DNA from: Opitutales bacterium
GTDB lineage: Bacteria; Verrucomicrobiota; Verrucomicrobiia; Opitutales; Oceanipulchritudinaceae
Direction: 5' to 3'
Length of the DNA: 26,860 nt
Assembly: GCA_007123395.1 (NCBI GenBank)
Contig: SKLD01000405.1
Location: 1-26,860 of the forward strand
Position 1 is the stretch's first letter, and the number at the start of each line of letters is the position of its first letter. Both the position numbers and the translations under genes were made by a program. Below the pieces are notes generated by a model. The model ran no database searches. It worked only from the letters and a program-made list of their open reading frames with translations, and had not been told where the DNA came from. This document shows positions 7,883-16,234 of the stretch, piece by piece.

Positions 7883-10411
7883 ATGCAATCGGAAAAGAAG
7901 CGGAAACGGGAAGAGAAATGGGAGGCGATGTTCACGCGCCTCGCGGAATCCGTGCGGGCGGAAGGCGCGGAGGTTTTTAGCAATCTAGCGGAGCGCGACG
8001 ACGAGATGGCGAAATGGGTGGACGCACAGCGGTCGGCTCGTGAATCGGGAAACCTTGCGAAAGACAAAGAGGAGCGACTCGGCGGTCTCGGGTTTCCGTG
8101 GGACGGCCCTCCCTTGGCGAAGAAGACGCCGCCGCCGGGCGTGCAGCCGTTGAAGAATGTGGAGGAGATCGAAGGGCTGATGGCACGTCGCCAGCCCTCG
8201 TCGCATGTGCCCCTCGGACGACGGTTTAAGCGTCGTCGCGAGGCAGAGGCGGAGGCGAATCTGCCGTCGACGGACGAGCTGATCGCGCGGATGTGGGAGC
8301 GGCGGGTAGAGGCGCTGCGGGAGGCGCGAGAGCGTTTGCCGACGGCCGTGCGCGGGTTGGATTCGTGGATGTACGAAGGCCATGAGTATGCTCCGTGGTT
8401 GCGCAAGCAACGCGAGTATATGGCAAGAGGAGAGCTTCCGGAGAGCCAGGCGAAACCGCTGCGCGAGATCGGGGCGGAGCCGGCGGAGAACCTCCGCGAA
8501 GAGAACAGACGGCGCCAGTGGGAGCAGAACGCCCTCCGTCTCATCGAGCTGCATGAAGGTTCCGATCTGCGTGGAGCTGAATTTTTCGACGGATTGAAAG
8601 ACGCGAAGCTCTCCACGTGGCTCCGCCAGGAGAGTCGTCGCGGGGCGCGGGGCGAAACGCGCGAAGACGAGCGGCGTTTTCTCGACGCGCTCGGCTTCCC
8701 GTGGCGTCCGGAGCAGTGGGAAAAGGCGAAGGCGCGCACGGTAGGGCGCAAGCCGAGCAGCGGCTCGGTGCTGGCCGGGCTCTCCTCGCCAAGCCGTTCG
8801 GTGTGGATGCCCCTGCTCAAGGAGAAGCTGGAGGCAGCACGCGCGGAGCTTCCAAAGCCCATCCGCGAGCATCTCGACACGTGGCGCTACGCCGAGGTGG
8901 AGGACGAAGCCTTTCAACGGCGGCTGTTGGCAATCCGGCGCGATATGAAGGCCGGGCGCATAAACAAAGAGACCGCCCGGCTCCTGAAGGAATACCGCGT
9001 GGCCACGGAGGTATCGCGCAAGCGCACACTCTTTGAACTCAACGCGCTGAAACTCGCGCGCGTCTGGGAATCGTTGGACCCGGACCGGCAGGGGCGCGAC
9101 TTCGTCTCGCTCATTCCAGACAGGATCCTGCAGATCTGGGCGCGCAAGCAGCCCGCCAACTTCCGCCGGAAGCGCTTGGAAGAGGACGAGATCCGGCTCT
9201 TCAGGGCGATGAATGTGCAGCTCGAAATTAAGGAGGGCGTGCGACGCCGGGCCAAGGTCTGGTGGAATTTTTACGAAGAACTGGAGGCGGTGAAGCGCGA
9301 CTACGGGACCCTTGCCTATCCGCCGGAGCACGACCGCCACGACGCCTTGGAGCGCTGGAAGAACGCGCAGCGCAAAGCGCACCGCCGCGGGAAACTGAGA
9401 AAGGAATACGTGAACCGCCTCAACGCGATCGGTTTCACGTGGGATGCCTGGGCCGAGCGTGAGGAGAGATGGGAGCGGATGTTCGCCAAACTCGTCGCCT
9501 ACAAGGAACGGTTCGGCAATACGGATGTGCCGGAGGACTGGGCAGAGGATCCTGACCTTGGCAAGTGGGCGGCAAAACAGCGCATAGCCCTTGCCCGTCC
9601 GCCCATGCCGCGCGACCGCAGCACGAAACTCCGGCGCCTCGGCCTGAAGGCGGCGGATCTGCCCCCGGTCATCACGAGCCGCTGGCTCGATTCGGTGGAG
9701 AGTGTGCGCACGCGCCTGCGGGAGGACCACGGCACAGACAAGCTCGTGCCCGATACAGAGCTGGACCCGACGAGCCGCGGATTCATCATGAACCAGCGGC
9801 GCAACCGCGTCCGCGGGCGGCTCACGGACGAACAGATACGCATTCTCGAGGAACTGGGTATCGACTGGAATCCGCCGCGTGAATACATCGTGCCCGTGCG
9901 CGGGCCGCAGCCGCCGACGGAAAAATGGATGAAATACTATAAGGAGCTCAAGGCTCTCTTCGCGGAACACGGTCCAGGGGCATTGATCGATTACAAAGTC
10001 GCGCCGCGGTATTTGCAGGCATTCGCCACGGAACAGCGCATGCAGCGCACCCGCGGGATTCTGATCGAGGAAAAGATCCGGCTGCTCGAGGCAATCAACT
10101 TCGACTGGAACCCGCTCGAAAAGATCCGCCCCGCGTGGATGCGCCGCTACGAGGCCTTGCAAAAGTTCAAAGAGGAGCACGGCACGGCCGATGTTCCGCG
10201 GAGCTACCCGCCCGACCAAGGGCTTGCGGAGTTCGTCGCACAGGAGCGGCAGCGCGCGCGGAAGGGGAAGCTCAAACCGGCCCAGATCAAGCTCCTCAAG
10301 GACGTGGGTTTTCGTTTTGAGACGAGCCCGAACCGCTTCAAGAAGGGGGTCAATCCGCGCACGTTGAAGCGCAATCCGCTGCCGGGCGCGGAGTCGAAGG
10401 ACAGCGAGTAG
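7883..10411 (+). CDS. Tandem helicase-associated (HA) repeat protein without a helicase domain
   Basis: The 842-residue protein is very charged and appears to be built of about ten diverged units of roughly 60 residues. Units run approximately at residues 13-73, 138-197, 213-274, 308-371, 382-447, 460-520, 530-592, 601-662, 682-742 and 752-812. The best-conserved ones follow the scheme W...Y/F..L..(F/Y)KE.HGT..VP....D..L..(W/F)V..QR...R.GKL.....(R/K)LL..(I/V)GF.W. This is the pattern of the helicase-associated domain (PF03457), normally found behind superfamily 2 helicase cores and thought to bind nucleic acid. No helicase motifs (GKT, DEAH) are present here or nearby. I chose the ATG at 7883 because GGAGG lies 10 bases upstream and the first repeat begins soon after; an open frame from 7661 overlaps the divergent gene and has no family resemblance. 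Predicted cytoplasmic; function unknown. Confidence 0.85.
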   Translation: MQSEKKRKREEKWEAMFTRLAESVRAEGAEVFSNLAERDDEMAKWVDAQRSARESGNLAKDKEERLGGLGFPWDGPPLAKKTPPPGVQPLKNVEEIEGLMARRQPSSHVPLGRRFKRRREAEAEANLPSTDELIARMWERRVEALREARERLPTAVRGLDSWMYEGHEYAPWLRKQREYMARGELPESQAKPLREIGAEPAENLREENRRRQWEQNALRLIELHEGSDLRGAEFFDGLKDAKLSTWLRQESRRGARGETREDERRFLDALGFPWRPEQWEKAKARTVGRKPSSGSVLAGLSSPSRSVWMPLLKEKLEAARAELPKPIREHLDTWRYAEVEDEAFQRRLLAIRRDMKAGRINKETARLLKEYRVATEVSRKRTLFELNALKLARVWESLDPDRQGRDFVSLIPDRILQIWARKQPANFRRKRLEEDEIRLFRAMNVQLEIKEGVRRRAKVWWNFYEELEAVKRDYGTLAYPPEHDRHDALERWKNAQRKAHRRGKLRKEYVNRLNAIGFTWDAWAEREERWERMFAKLVAYKERFGNTDVPEDWAEDPDLGKWAAKQRIALARPPMPRDRSTKLRRLGLKAADLPPVITSRWLDSVESVRTRLREDHGTDKLVPDTELDPTSRGFIMNQRRNRVRGRLTDEQIRILEELGIDWNPPREYIVPVRGPQPPTEKWMKYYKELKALFAEHGPGALIDYKVAPRYLQAFATEQRMQRTRGILIEEKIRLLEAINFDWNPLEKIRPAWMRRYEALQKFKEEHGTADVPRSYPPDQGLAEFVAQERQRARKGKLKPAQIKLLKDVGFRFETSPNRFKKGVNPRTLKRNPLPGAESKDSE

Positions 10412-10457
10412 TCGGACCGGCTTGCCGTTCGACCCGAGCCGAGGTGCCCTGAGGAAG

Positions 10458-10537
10458 CCGACTTACACCGAAGGTGTTACGCATCCGGTGCTGTCCTGTG
10501 TTCCCGGCGGTGTGCGCAACGCCTTCGGTGTAGTCGG
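10458..10537. repeat. Intergenic inverted repeat able to form a long hairpin
   Basis: The left arm (10458-10484) contains ACACCGAAGGTGTTACGCA and the right arm (10511-10537) is its near-complement. Over 26 paired positions I count one single-base indel and two substitutions, around a 26-base loop. Further short inverted matches follow (ATCCGGTG at 10483-10490 with CACCGGAT at 10567-10574, and a 12-mer with two mismatches at 10549-10560 and 10581-10592). It lies between convergent genes. Reading frames on both strands give the same peptides (YTEGV and RNAFGV/RNTFGV), which reflects the symmetry and not a protein. A REP-like element or a bidirectional terminator are the options; no T-tract follows. 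Confidence 0.8.
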
Positions 10538-10675
10538 GGCGGCGTGCGTTCGAGGGGGCCGCTATCACCGGATGTGTCTGGGCCCGTCGAATCTGCCCCG
10601 AAGGGCCTGCGGATCGCAGTAAAGGTTTGGCCGAAGCATGAGGTTTACCCTGGACACCCGGCCAATCCCGGTTCA

Positions 10676-10695
10676 GACACCGAAGGTGATGCGCA
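10676..10695 (+). repeat. Third copy of the ACACCGAAGGTG repeat unit
   Basis: The segment ACACCGAAGGTGATGCGCA matches the left arm of the hairpin at 10458-10484 with 17 of 19 identities, in the same orientation. It ends two bases before the stop codon of yceI on the opposite strand. This shows that the unit is repeated, not simply a palindrome. Confidence 0.65.
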
Positions 10696-10697
10696 GC

Positions 10698-11273
10698 TCA
10701 GTCTTCGACGCGGTGCCCCTGGATGTTCAGTTCCACGGGAATTTCCGTGCCGATGAAGGCGGTATAGCCGTCCATACCCCACTTCGTGCGGTCGATAGTG
10801 GTCGTGCCCCGCCAGCCTGAGCGCATGACGCCGCGCCCTTCGACTTCGCCGAGAAACTGAACTTGAATCTCGACGGTGTTCGTGTGCCCGTGGAAGGAGA
10901 GATTGCCGGTGACAGTGTAGAGATTGTCGCCCGCGCGTTCCCAAGAGGTGCTCTCAAAAGTCATCTTCGGAAACTCCGCCGCGTTGAAGAAATCGTCTTG
11001 CCGCAGGTGCTCGTCGCGGTTGTCGTTGCGGGTGTTGACCGAGGCGATATCGATGGACGCGACCGCTTTGCTGTTGGCCGGGTTTTCCTTGTCGTAGTGG
11101 ATCTCGCCCTCAAACCCGGTAAAGGCACCGGGCACCATGTTGATGAAGTGGCGTACCCGGAAGTCGATTCCCGAGTGGACCGGGTCTATCTTATAGCGCA
11201 CGGTTTCGGCAACGGCGGCGGAAGCGAGAACAGTGAAGGCCAAAAGGCCGGAGAGCAATCGGTGTGTTTTCAT
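10698..11273 (-). CDS. yceI: YceI family periplasmic protein
   Basis: This 191-residue protein has a signal peptide (basic MKTHR start, hydrophobic core, likely cleavage after AVA at residue 22). It then has the YceI lipocalin-like beta-barrel pattern: YKIDPVHSGIDFRVRHF near the N-terminus, NTRNDNRDEHLRQDDFFNAAEFPKMTFES split over about 85-115, and a GNLSFHGHTN strand. YceI proteins bind polyisoprenoid chains such as quinone-like lipids in the periplasm and are often induced by stress or high pH. I chose the ATG at 11273 because it gives a clean signal sequence; the frame continues seven residues further. It lies 34 bases behind the anti-sigma gene on the same strand, so it is a candidate target of that ECF system. 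Confidence 0.94.
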   Translation of the reverse strand: MKTHRLLSGLLAFTVLASAAVAETVRYKIDPVHSGIDFRVRHFINMVPGAFTGFEGEIHYDKENPANSKAVASIDIASVNTRNDNRDEHLRQDDFFNAAEFPKMTFESTSWERAGDNLYTVTGNLSFHGHTNTVEIQVQFLGEVEGRGVMRSGWRGTTTIDRTKWGMDGYTAFIGTEIPVELNIQGHRVED

Positions 11274-11307
11274 AGACTTCGGAGAGTTACGCAACTCTCA
11301 CGGGAAA

Positions 11308-12144
11308 TCAAAGCCGCGAGGCCAATTTCGCCAGATCCATGCGGCTCAGGAGCATATGGACCTCGTCATCGCGCACCCACGAGGCGACGGAGTGTTCGCC
11401 CACAGAGCGCAAGACGGGGCGCCCTCCGGGGCTGGTGAGCGTCTCGCGGTTGGTAATGTTGCGCGCGGGGAAGGTGAACATATGGATCACACCGTCGTCT
11501 GTCTGAAAGCAAATCATGGCAATCTTCATGCCCTCGTTCTCAAGGACGCGGCAGGTGACGGTCTCCTCGTCGCGAAGACCGGCGGGCGGGGCGGACGGAT
11601 TATTTATGCCATGCGAAGCGAGGAGGGAGTACGCCTCGGAGAGGTGCCCCACGCGGCGTGAATCAACGGGCGACTGCACCGCGCCTTCGATAGACCGGAC
11701 AAATTGCTCGATGGAGAATCCGGCGCGCATGGGCTCGGCGACGGCGGTTCGCGAAGCGGCGACAGCCGGGTCCGACGCGGGACCGGGCTGGAAAAAGGTG
11801 AGGGACACGGCCACGGCGACGAGAGCAGCGGCAGCCGTACCGAATGCTCCAAAATGGAACCAGCGACTGCGCGGCGCGTCCTCCGCGACCGCTCGCGGGC
11901 CGGCGGCGGCGCCCTGTTCGACAAGGATGCGGGTGAGCAGGCCCGGCGGTGGTTGGCAGGCGTTTACGCCGTCACGGAATACGCGGTCAAAGCTATCCTC
12001 TTCGTCCATGCGGCGGCGCATCGCCGGATCTTCGAGCGCTGCCTCCACGCGCGCGCGCAAAGCAGCATCTTCCAATAAGCTTGGATCACTGGTGTAGGCA
12101 CGCATCCATTCAAGGAGCGCGTTGTCGTCGGCATTATCGTTCAT
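11308..12144 (-). CDS. Probable membrane anti-sigma factor
   Basis: The 278-residue protein has a charged cytoplasmic part of about 95 residues with DEEDSFDRVFRDGVNA and PPPGLLTRIL, a pattern often seen just before the membrane segment of anti-sigma factors. One transmembrane helix follows (about 97-118, FGAFGTAAAALVAVAVSLTF), and then a roughly 160-residue periplasmic domain with two cysteines in the block CRVLENEGMKIAMICF. It lies 33 bases after the ECF sigma gene, the standard position for its regulator. It has no HXXXCXXC zinc-binding motif, so it is not a classical ZAS protein. The call depends mainly on topology and context; the outer domain is not one I can name. Confidence 0.75.
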   Translation of the reverse strand: MNDNADDNALLEWMRAYTSDPSLLEDAALRARVEAALEDPAMRRRMDEEDSFDRVFRDGVNACQPPPGLLTRILVEQGAAAGPRAVAEDAPRSRWFHFGAFGTAAAALVAVAVSLTFFQPGPASDPAVAASRTAVAEPMRAGFSIEQFVRSIEGAVQSPVDSRRVGHLSEAYSLLASHGINNPSAPPAGLRDEETVTCRVLENEGMKIAMICFQTDDGVIHMFTFPARNITNRETLTSPGGRPVLRSVGEHSVASWVRDDEVHMLLSRMDLAKLASRL

Positions 12145-12177
12145 AACCCTGAATTATGGAGGCTCCCGTATCGCGGC

Positions 12178-12684
12178 TTATTCCATGCGCTGCCGCATTA
12201 GTTTGCGCAGCTGGCTCTTGCCGCGGGAGAGCCGCGACATGACGGTGCCGATGGGGATTTCAAGTTTTTCTGCAATTTCTTTGTAAGAAGCGTCCTCCAC
12301 ATAAAAGAGCGCCAGCGGCTCGCGGTAGACTTCGTCGACCTGCTGGAGGATTTCCATGGCGTCGTGGGCGTCGGCGGAGCGGGCCGGGTCGGGCTCGGCG
12401 GCGGGCATCTCGTTCTCCAGTTGCTCCGGCTCGACGTCGGCTTGGAAGCGGTCGCGGCGGCGGCGGCGCAGGAACTCCCGGTAGAGCGTGGTAAAGAGCC
12501 ACGACTTGGCTTTGCTCTTATTGCGCAGGGCACCGCCCTTCTCCGCCCAGATGCGGAAAGTCTCCTGCGTGAGGTCGGCGGCGTCGCTCTCGTTTTTGGC
12601 AAGGCTGAAGCCGAAGCGGTAGAGGCCCTGATAGTGGTCGCGGACCAAAGATTCAAAGTCGATGTCGTGATTATTCGAACTCAT
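12178..12684 (-). CDS. RNA polymerase sigma factor, ECF subfamily
   Basis: This 168-residue sigma-70-type factor has region 2 at about residues 10-77 (FESLVRDHYQGLYRFGFSLA, DAADLTQETFRIWAEK, KSWLFTTLYREFLRRRRRDR), which recognises the -10 element. Region 4 is at about 107-161 (PLALFYVEDASYKEIAEKL, then the helix-turn-helix IPIGTVMSRLSRGKSQLRKL), which recognises the -35. The linker between them is acidic. The start codon overlaps the stop of queA (ATGA at 12681-12684), so the sigma factor is translationally coupled to a tRNA-modification gene. The following gene encodes the presumed anti-sigma factor. Target promoters were not identified. Confidence 0.95.
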   Translation of the reverse strand: MSSNNHDIDFESLVRDHYQGLYRFGFSLAKNESDAADLTQETFRIWAEKGGALRNKSKAKSWLFTTLYREFLRRRRRDRFQADVEPEQLENEMPAAEPDPARSADAHDAMEILQQVDEVYREPLALFYVEDASYKEIAEKLEIPIGTVMSRLSRGKSQLRKLMRQRME

Positions 12685-13754
12685 CCGTCGTCGAGGATCA
12701 GCATTGCATCTCCATAGCTAAAGAACCGGTAGCGAAGGTCAACGGCTTCCGCATAGAGCGCCTTGAGCCACTCGATCCCGTCGTTGCGCCCCGGCAGAAG
12801 GAACGCGGAAACAAGGCACAGAAGTGTCGAGCGCGGCAAGTGGAAATTGGTCAGAAGGGCGTCGACGTGGAAGTCGGCGGGGGGCGTGATGAAGATGTCG
12901 GCGTCGGCTTCGAAGGGTCCCGCCGGGTCCGGCGCGCCGCGTCGCCACCAGTCTTCGATAGCGCGGAGCGCGGTCGTTCCGACAGCGAGTTTCGGCCCGG
13001 ACGCGCGCAAGGCGGCACGTACTTCCGGCCCGATGCGGTAACGCTCTGTATGCATGGGGTGGTCGAGGACGTTTTCCGTGCGAACGGGACGGAAGGTGCC
13101 AGGGCCGACGCGCAGGGTGAGGTCGTGGAAGCGGTGCCCCGCCGCCGTGGTGCGGGCGATGAGGTCGTCGGTAAAGTGCAGCCCGGCGGTGGGCGCGGCG
13201 ACGGCGCGGCGCTCGCCGGGATCAGCGTAGACAGTCTGGTAGCGCACGGCGTCGAGATCGCGGCGCGGATCGTCCGCCGCGCGCTCGATATACGGGGGCA
13301 ACGGCATAATGCCCTCGGCCTCGGCGAGCGACTCGACATCGGCATACGGGCCGGTTTCGAAGCGCACGAGGCGCGCGCCGTCCGCCGCTTCGACGGCGAC
13401 CACTTCGGCAGGATGGCCGCTGCCCACCGTGAAACGGGCGCCCGCGCCGAGGCGGCGGCCGGGTTTCACGAGGCACCACCACTCGCCGGGAACATCGCCC
13501 GGGCGCACGAGGAGACACTCCACGGCACCGCCGCCGGGGCGCTTGCCGGCAAGGCGAGCGCGCAGCACGGAGACGTTGTTGCGGAAGAGGGCGGTGCCCG
13601 GCGGAAGCAGGCCGGGGAGGTCGCGCACGCGCCGGTGCTCCACGCGGCGGGAGTCGCGGTAGACGCAGAACAGCCGCGCCGCATCGCGGTCGGCGAGCGG
13701 TTCCTGCGCGATGGCACTTTGCGGAAGCGGATAGTCGAGTAGGCGGGAGTCCAC
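12681..13754 (-). CDS. queA: tRNA preQ1(34) S-adenosylmethionine ribosyltransferase-isomerase
   Basis: QueA transfers and rearranges the ribosyl group of SAM onto preQ1 at tRNA position 34, giving epoxyqueuosine. Recognisable blocks are LLDYPLPQSAIAQEPLADRDAARL at the N-terminus, LPGLLPPGTALFRNNV, GIMPLPPYI, RYQTVYADPGERRAVAAPTAGLHFT split over about 205-230, and the C-terminal FITPPADFHVDALLTNFHLPRSTLL region, all signature QueA segments. The start is uncertain: the GTG at 13754 gives 357 residues and fits the family; the frame is open to an ATG at 13862, but that would overlap the divergent kinase gene. Downstream coupling to the sigma gene is by a four-base overlap. Confidence 0.95.
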   Translation of the reverse strand: MDSRLLDYPLPQSAIAQEPLADRDAARLFCVYRDSRRVEHRRVRDLPGLLPPGTALFRNNVSVLRARLAGKRPGGGAVECLLVRPGDVPGEWWCLVKPGRRLGAGARFTVGSGHPAEVVAVEAADGARLVRFETGPYADVESLAEAEGIMPLPPYIERAADDPRRDLDAVRYQTVYADPGERRAVAAPTAGLHFTDDLIARTTAAGHRFHDLTLRVGPGTFRPVRTENVLDHPMHTERYRIGPEVRAALRASGPKLAVGTTALRAIEDWWRRGAPDPAGPFEADADIFITPPADFHVDALLTNFHLPRSTLLCLVSAFLLPGRNDGIEWLKALYAEAVDLRYRFFSYGDAMLILDDG

Positions 13755-13849
13755 AGTTGGAGCGGAGGTGAAGGGTCCGTCGCGGTCATGGCAAGCCCGT
13801 TGCGTGGCGGGGTTGACGCTGCGGGTGCGGCCTCCAATGTCCTTGCCCC

Positions 13850-16234
13850 ATGGCAACGGCATGCAATCGGCGGAAAACGCGGGGCGGGTGGATCCGCGTC
13901 TTTCTCCGGGCAGGGCTCACGGCCGTGATATTGCTTCCGGTGCTTGCCGTGGCGGATGAACCGGCGAAGAGCCCGGAAGAAATCCTTGCCGCGCTGGACG
14001 CACGCTTGCCGGAAGAAGCGGCGGCCGTCATTCAAGCAGTCTACGGTCTGCTCGCGGGAGCGGGCGCCTATCCTGCCGATGTACGGGCAGAGGCGCACAT
14101 TGTCCGTGGCAAGGCGCATTGGTTGCTCGAAGACATGGAAGCGGCGCTGGGGGACTTCCACGCAGCGCTCGGTCTCGTCGGTCCGGCGGAGGATCCCGTC
14201 CGCTACGGGCGCATTCTTATCAACGCAGGCGCGGTGCATTACCGGCTGGAAGCGTTTGCGGAAGCAGAGCCTCTCTTCCGCGAGGCCCTCGCCATCGCGG
14301 AAGCGCAAGGTGTGGAGCGCATGCGCGCGGCAGCATGGACCAACCTCGGTCTCCTCCTCACGGAAACGGGTGACTTTGAGCGGGCAAGGCGCAAGTTCCA
14401 TTGGGCGCGGGATTTCTATGAGCGTCGCGGTGACGCCGAGGAACTGGGGCGGGTGCTCCACAACGAGGGTATCCTCGAGCGCGAGGCTGGGGCCTACGCG
14501 GCGGCGGTCGAGCGCTTCGAGCGTGCCATCGCCATTCACCGCTCGCGGGGCGACTTCCCCGAGGTGGCCCGGTCACTGCGGCACCGTGCCGAGACCTACA
14601 TGCGCATGGGCCTACCCGATGCCGCTGTGTTGCAGGCGGAGGTCGCGCTGGAGATTCTGCAAGGGCGCGACCTGCCCTTGCTCGTGACGCCGATCCACGC
14701 CGTCTTGGCGCAGGCCTATGCGGCGACCGGGCGCTGGGAAGAGGCACTGGCGGCGGAGCGAGCCTATGGGCAAGGCCGGCAAGAGGTCTTGGCGCGGCAG
14801 CAGTCGACAACGCTCGAGCAGGCGCGGCTGCGCTTCCAAGCGGAAGTGGAAGCCGGACACGAACGGGCGCGGGCAGCGGAAGCGGCACTCACCGAAGCGG
14901 AGCTTTCCCGCGCGCGGGCGGAGCTGGCCCGCCGCACATGGCAGCTCGCCGCCATGGCTGCGGTAGGGGTGACGCTCCTCGTCGTAATTGCCGGTCTTGT
15001 CTTGCGCGGGCGGTTCCGGGCTCGGATCCAACAGGAGCTGCGCGACTTGAACAACCGCCTCACCGAGGCGCTCGCCCGTGCCCGCGCCATGGCGGAAAAC
15101 GCGTCCGCCGCCGACCGTGCCAAGGGTGAGGTGCTCGCCGGAATCAGCCACGAAATCCGCGCTCCCCTCAATTCCGTCGTGGGTTTGACGTCAGTCCTGC
15201 AGGAGAGTTCGCTCGATGAGGAGCAGCGCGGCTTGGTCGGGTCGATCCTCGGGGCATGCCGCGATCTTCTCGATACGCTCGACGGCATCCTCGACTATTC
15301 CAAGGTGGAGTCGGGAACGATCAAGTTGGCGCGCGAACTGTTCGATCCCTGCGCGCTGTTGCACGAGGTTGCGGGGGTGTTCCGGTGCGAGGCCCTGCGC
15401 AACGGCTTGCGGATGGAGACCGCTGTCGCCGAAGGCGTTCCACCCGAAGTGCGGGGCGACCGCGCGCGGGTACGGCAGATTCTCGTGAACCTCGTCGCCA
15501 ATGCCGTGAAGTTCACGCGGCAGGGTGCGGTCGGCGTGCGGCTCTCCGCGCAACCGGCGGATGACGGCAAGGTGCGGCTCGTTTTTTCCGTCTCCGACAC
15601 GGGGCCGGGTGTCCCGCCGCGGGAGCAGGAGCGCATCTTTCAGCCCTTTGTGCAACTCGATCCGGCGGTGTCGGGCAGGTCCGGCGGCGTCGGCCTCGGT
15701 CTCTCCATTTCCGTGCGGCTTGCCCGCGCCATGGGCGGCGATATTCATGTGGAGGACAATCCGGGCGGCGGGTCGGTGTTCCGCGCGGAGGTCGTCGTCA
15801 ATGCGGCGGATGCGGGCAACGCTGCTGGAAAGCTCCCGCGCCAGTCCGCGGGGAAAAGTCCGCTCGTAGCCCTTGTCGACCCGGTGCCGACCTCCCGCCG
15901 GATTCTCTCCCTCTACCTCGACAGAACCGGCGCCGCCGTCGTCGAGGGCTCGGGTATGGACGATCTTGGGCGTATGCGCGCGGGCGGGCGGGGCATGCCG
16001 GACCTTTGCATCATCGATGAGGGGGCGCTCGCCGGCCCGCCCGCCGGAGCCGCCGCGCAACTGCCGGACGGCTTCGCAAGCACGCCGGTTATCCTTCTCG
16101 CCCGCGCCAACGGCTCTGTGGCGGCGCCCGCCGCCGACAACCTCACGATCCTGCGCAAACCCGTGCGCCGCGCCGATCTCGAAGCCGCCGTGCGTCGCCT
16201 CACGGAACCCACGCCTATTGCGCCGGAGTCCTAG
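13850..16234 (+). CDS. Hybrid sensor histidine kinase with N-terminal TPR-like sensor and C-terminal receiver-like domain
   Basis: The protein has 794 residues. A hydrophobic N-terminal segment (about 15-35) acts as a signal or anchor. It is followed by TPR-like helical repeats (about 45-310), a coiled coil (about 310-362), a transmembrane helix (about 366-386), a dimerisation domain with the phospho-accepting His in GISHEIRAPLN (about 434), and an ATPase domain with NLVANAVKF, DTGPGVP and GGVGLGLSIS. The C-terminal 120 residues look like a receiver: VDPVPTSRRIL, the likely phospho-acceptor Asp in PDLCIIDE (about 724) and the Lys in LRKPV (about 771). The usual acidic pair is reduced to one Asp and the conserved Thr/Ser region reads LARA, so signalling may be altered. 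The TPR part is probably periplasmic. No response regulator or HPt gene is adjacent. The gene is divergent from queA with about 95 bases between starts. Confidence 0.92.
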   Translation: MATACNRRKTRGGWIRVFLRAGLTAVILLPVLAVADEPAKSPEEILAALDARLPEEAAAVIQAVYGLLAGAGAYPADVRAEAHIVRGKAHWLLEDMEAALGDFHAALGLVGPAEDPVRYGRILINAGAVHYRLEAFAEAEPLFREALAIAEAQGVERMRAAAWTNLGLLLTETGDFERARRKFHWARDFYERRGDAEELGRVLHNEGILEREAGAYAAAVERFERAIAIHRSRGDFPEVARSLRHRAETYMRMGLPDAAVLQAEVALEILQGRDLPLLVTPIHAVLAQAYAATGRWEEALAAERAYGQGRQEVLARQQSTTLEQARLRFQAEVEAGHERARAAEAALTEAELSRARAELARRTWQLAAMAAVGVTLLVVIAGLVLRGRFRARIQQELRDLNNRLTEALARARAMAENASAADRAKGEVLAGISHEIRAPLNSVVGLTSVLQESSLDEEQRGLVGSILGACRDLLDTLDGILDYSKVESGTIKLARELFDPCALLHEVAGVFRCEALRNGLRMETAVAEGVPPEVRGDRARVRQILVNLVANAVKFTRQGAVGVRLSAQPADDGKVRLVFSVSDTGPGVPPREQERIFQPFVQLDPAVSGRSGGVGLGLSISVRLARAMGGDIHVEDNPGGGSVFRAEVVVNAADAGNAAGKLPRQSAGKSPLVALVDPVPTSRRILSLYLDRTGAAVVEGSGMDDLGRMRAGGRGMPDLCIIDEGALAGPPAGAAAQLPDGFASTPVILLARANGSVAAPAADNLTILRKPVRRADLEAAVRRLTEPTPIAPES

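Noticed and set aside
7985..10219. 744-codon open frame on the minus strand opposite the HA-repeat gene
   Set aside because: Shadow frame caused by high GC; no domain pattern, and the plus-strand frame has clear repeat structure.
10350..10622. Short open frames on both strands across the 10.5 kb repeat
   Set aside because: They yield the same peptides on both strands because the DNA is an inverted repeat; not genes.
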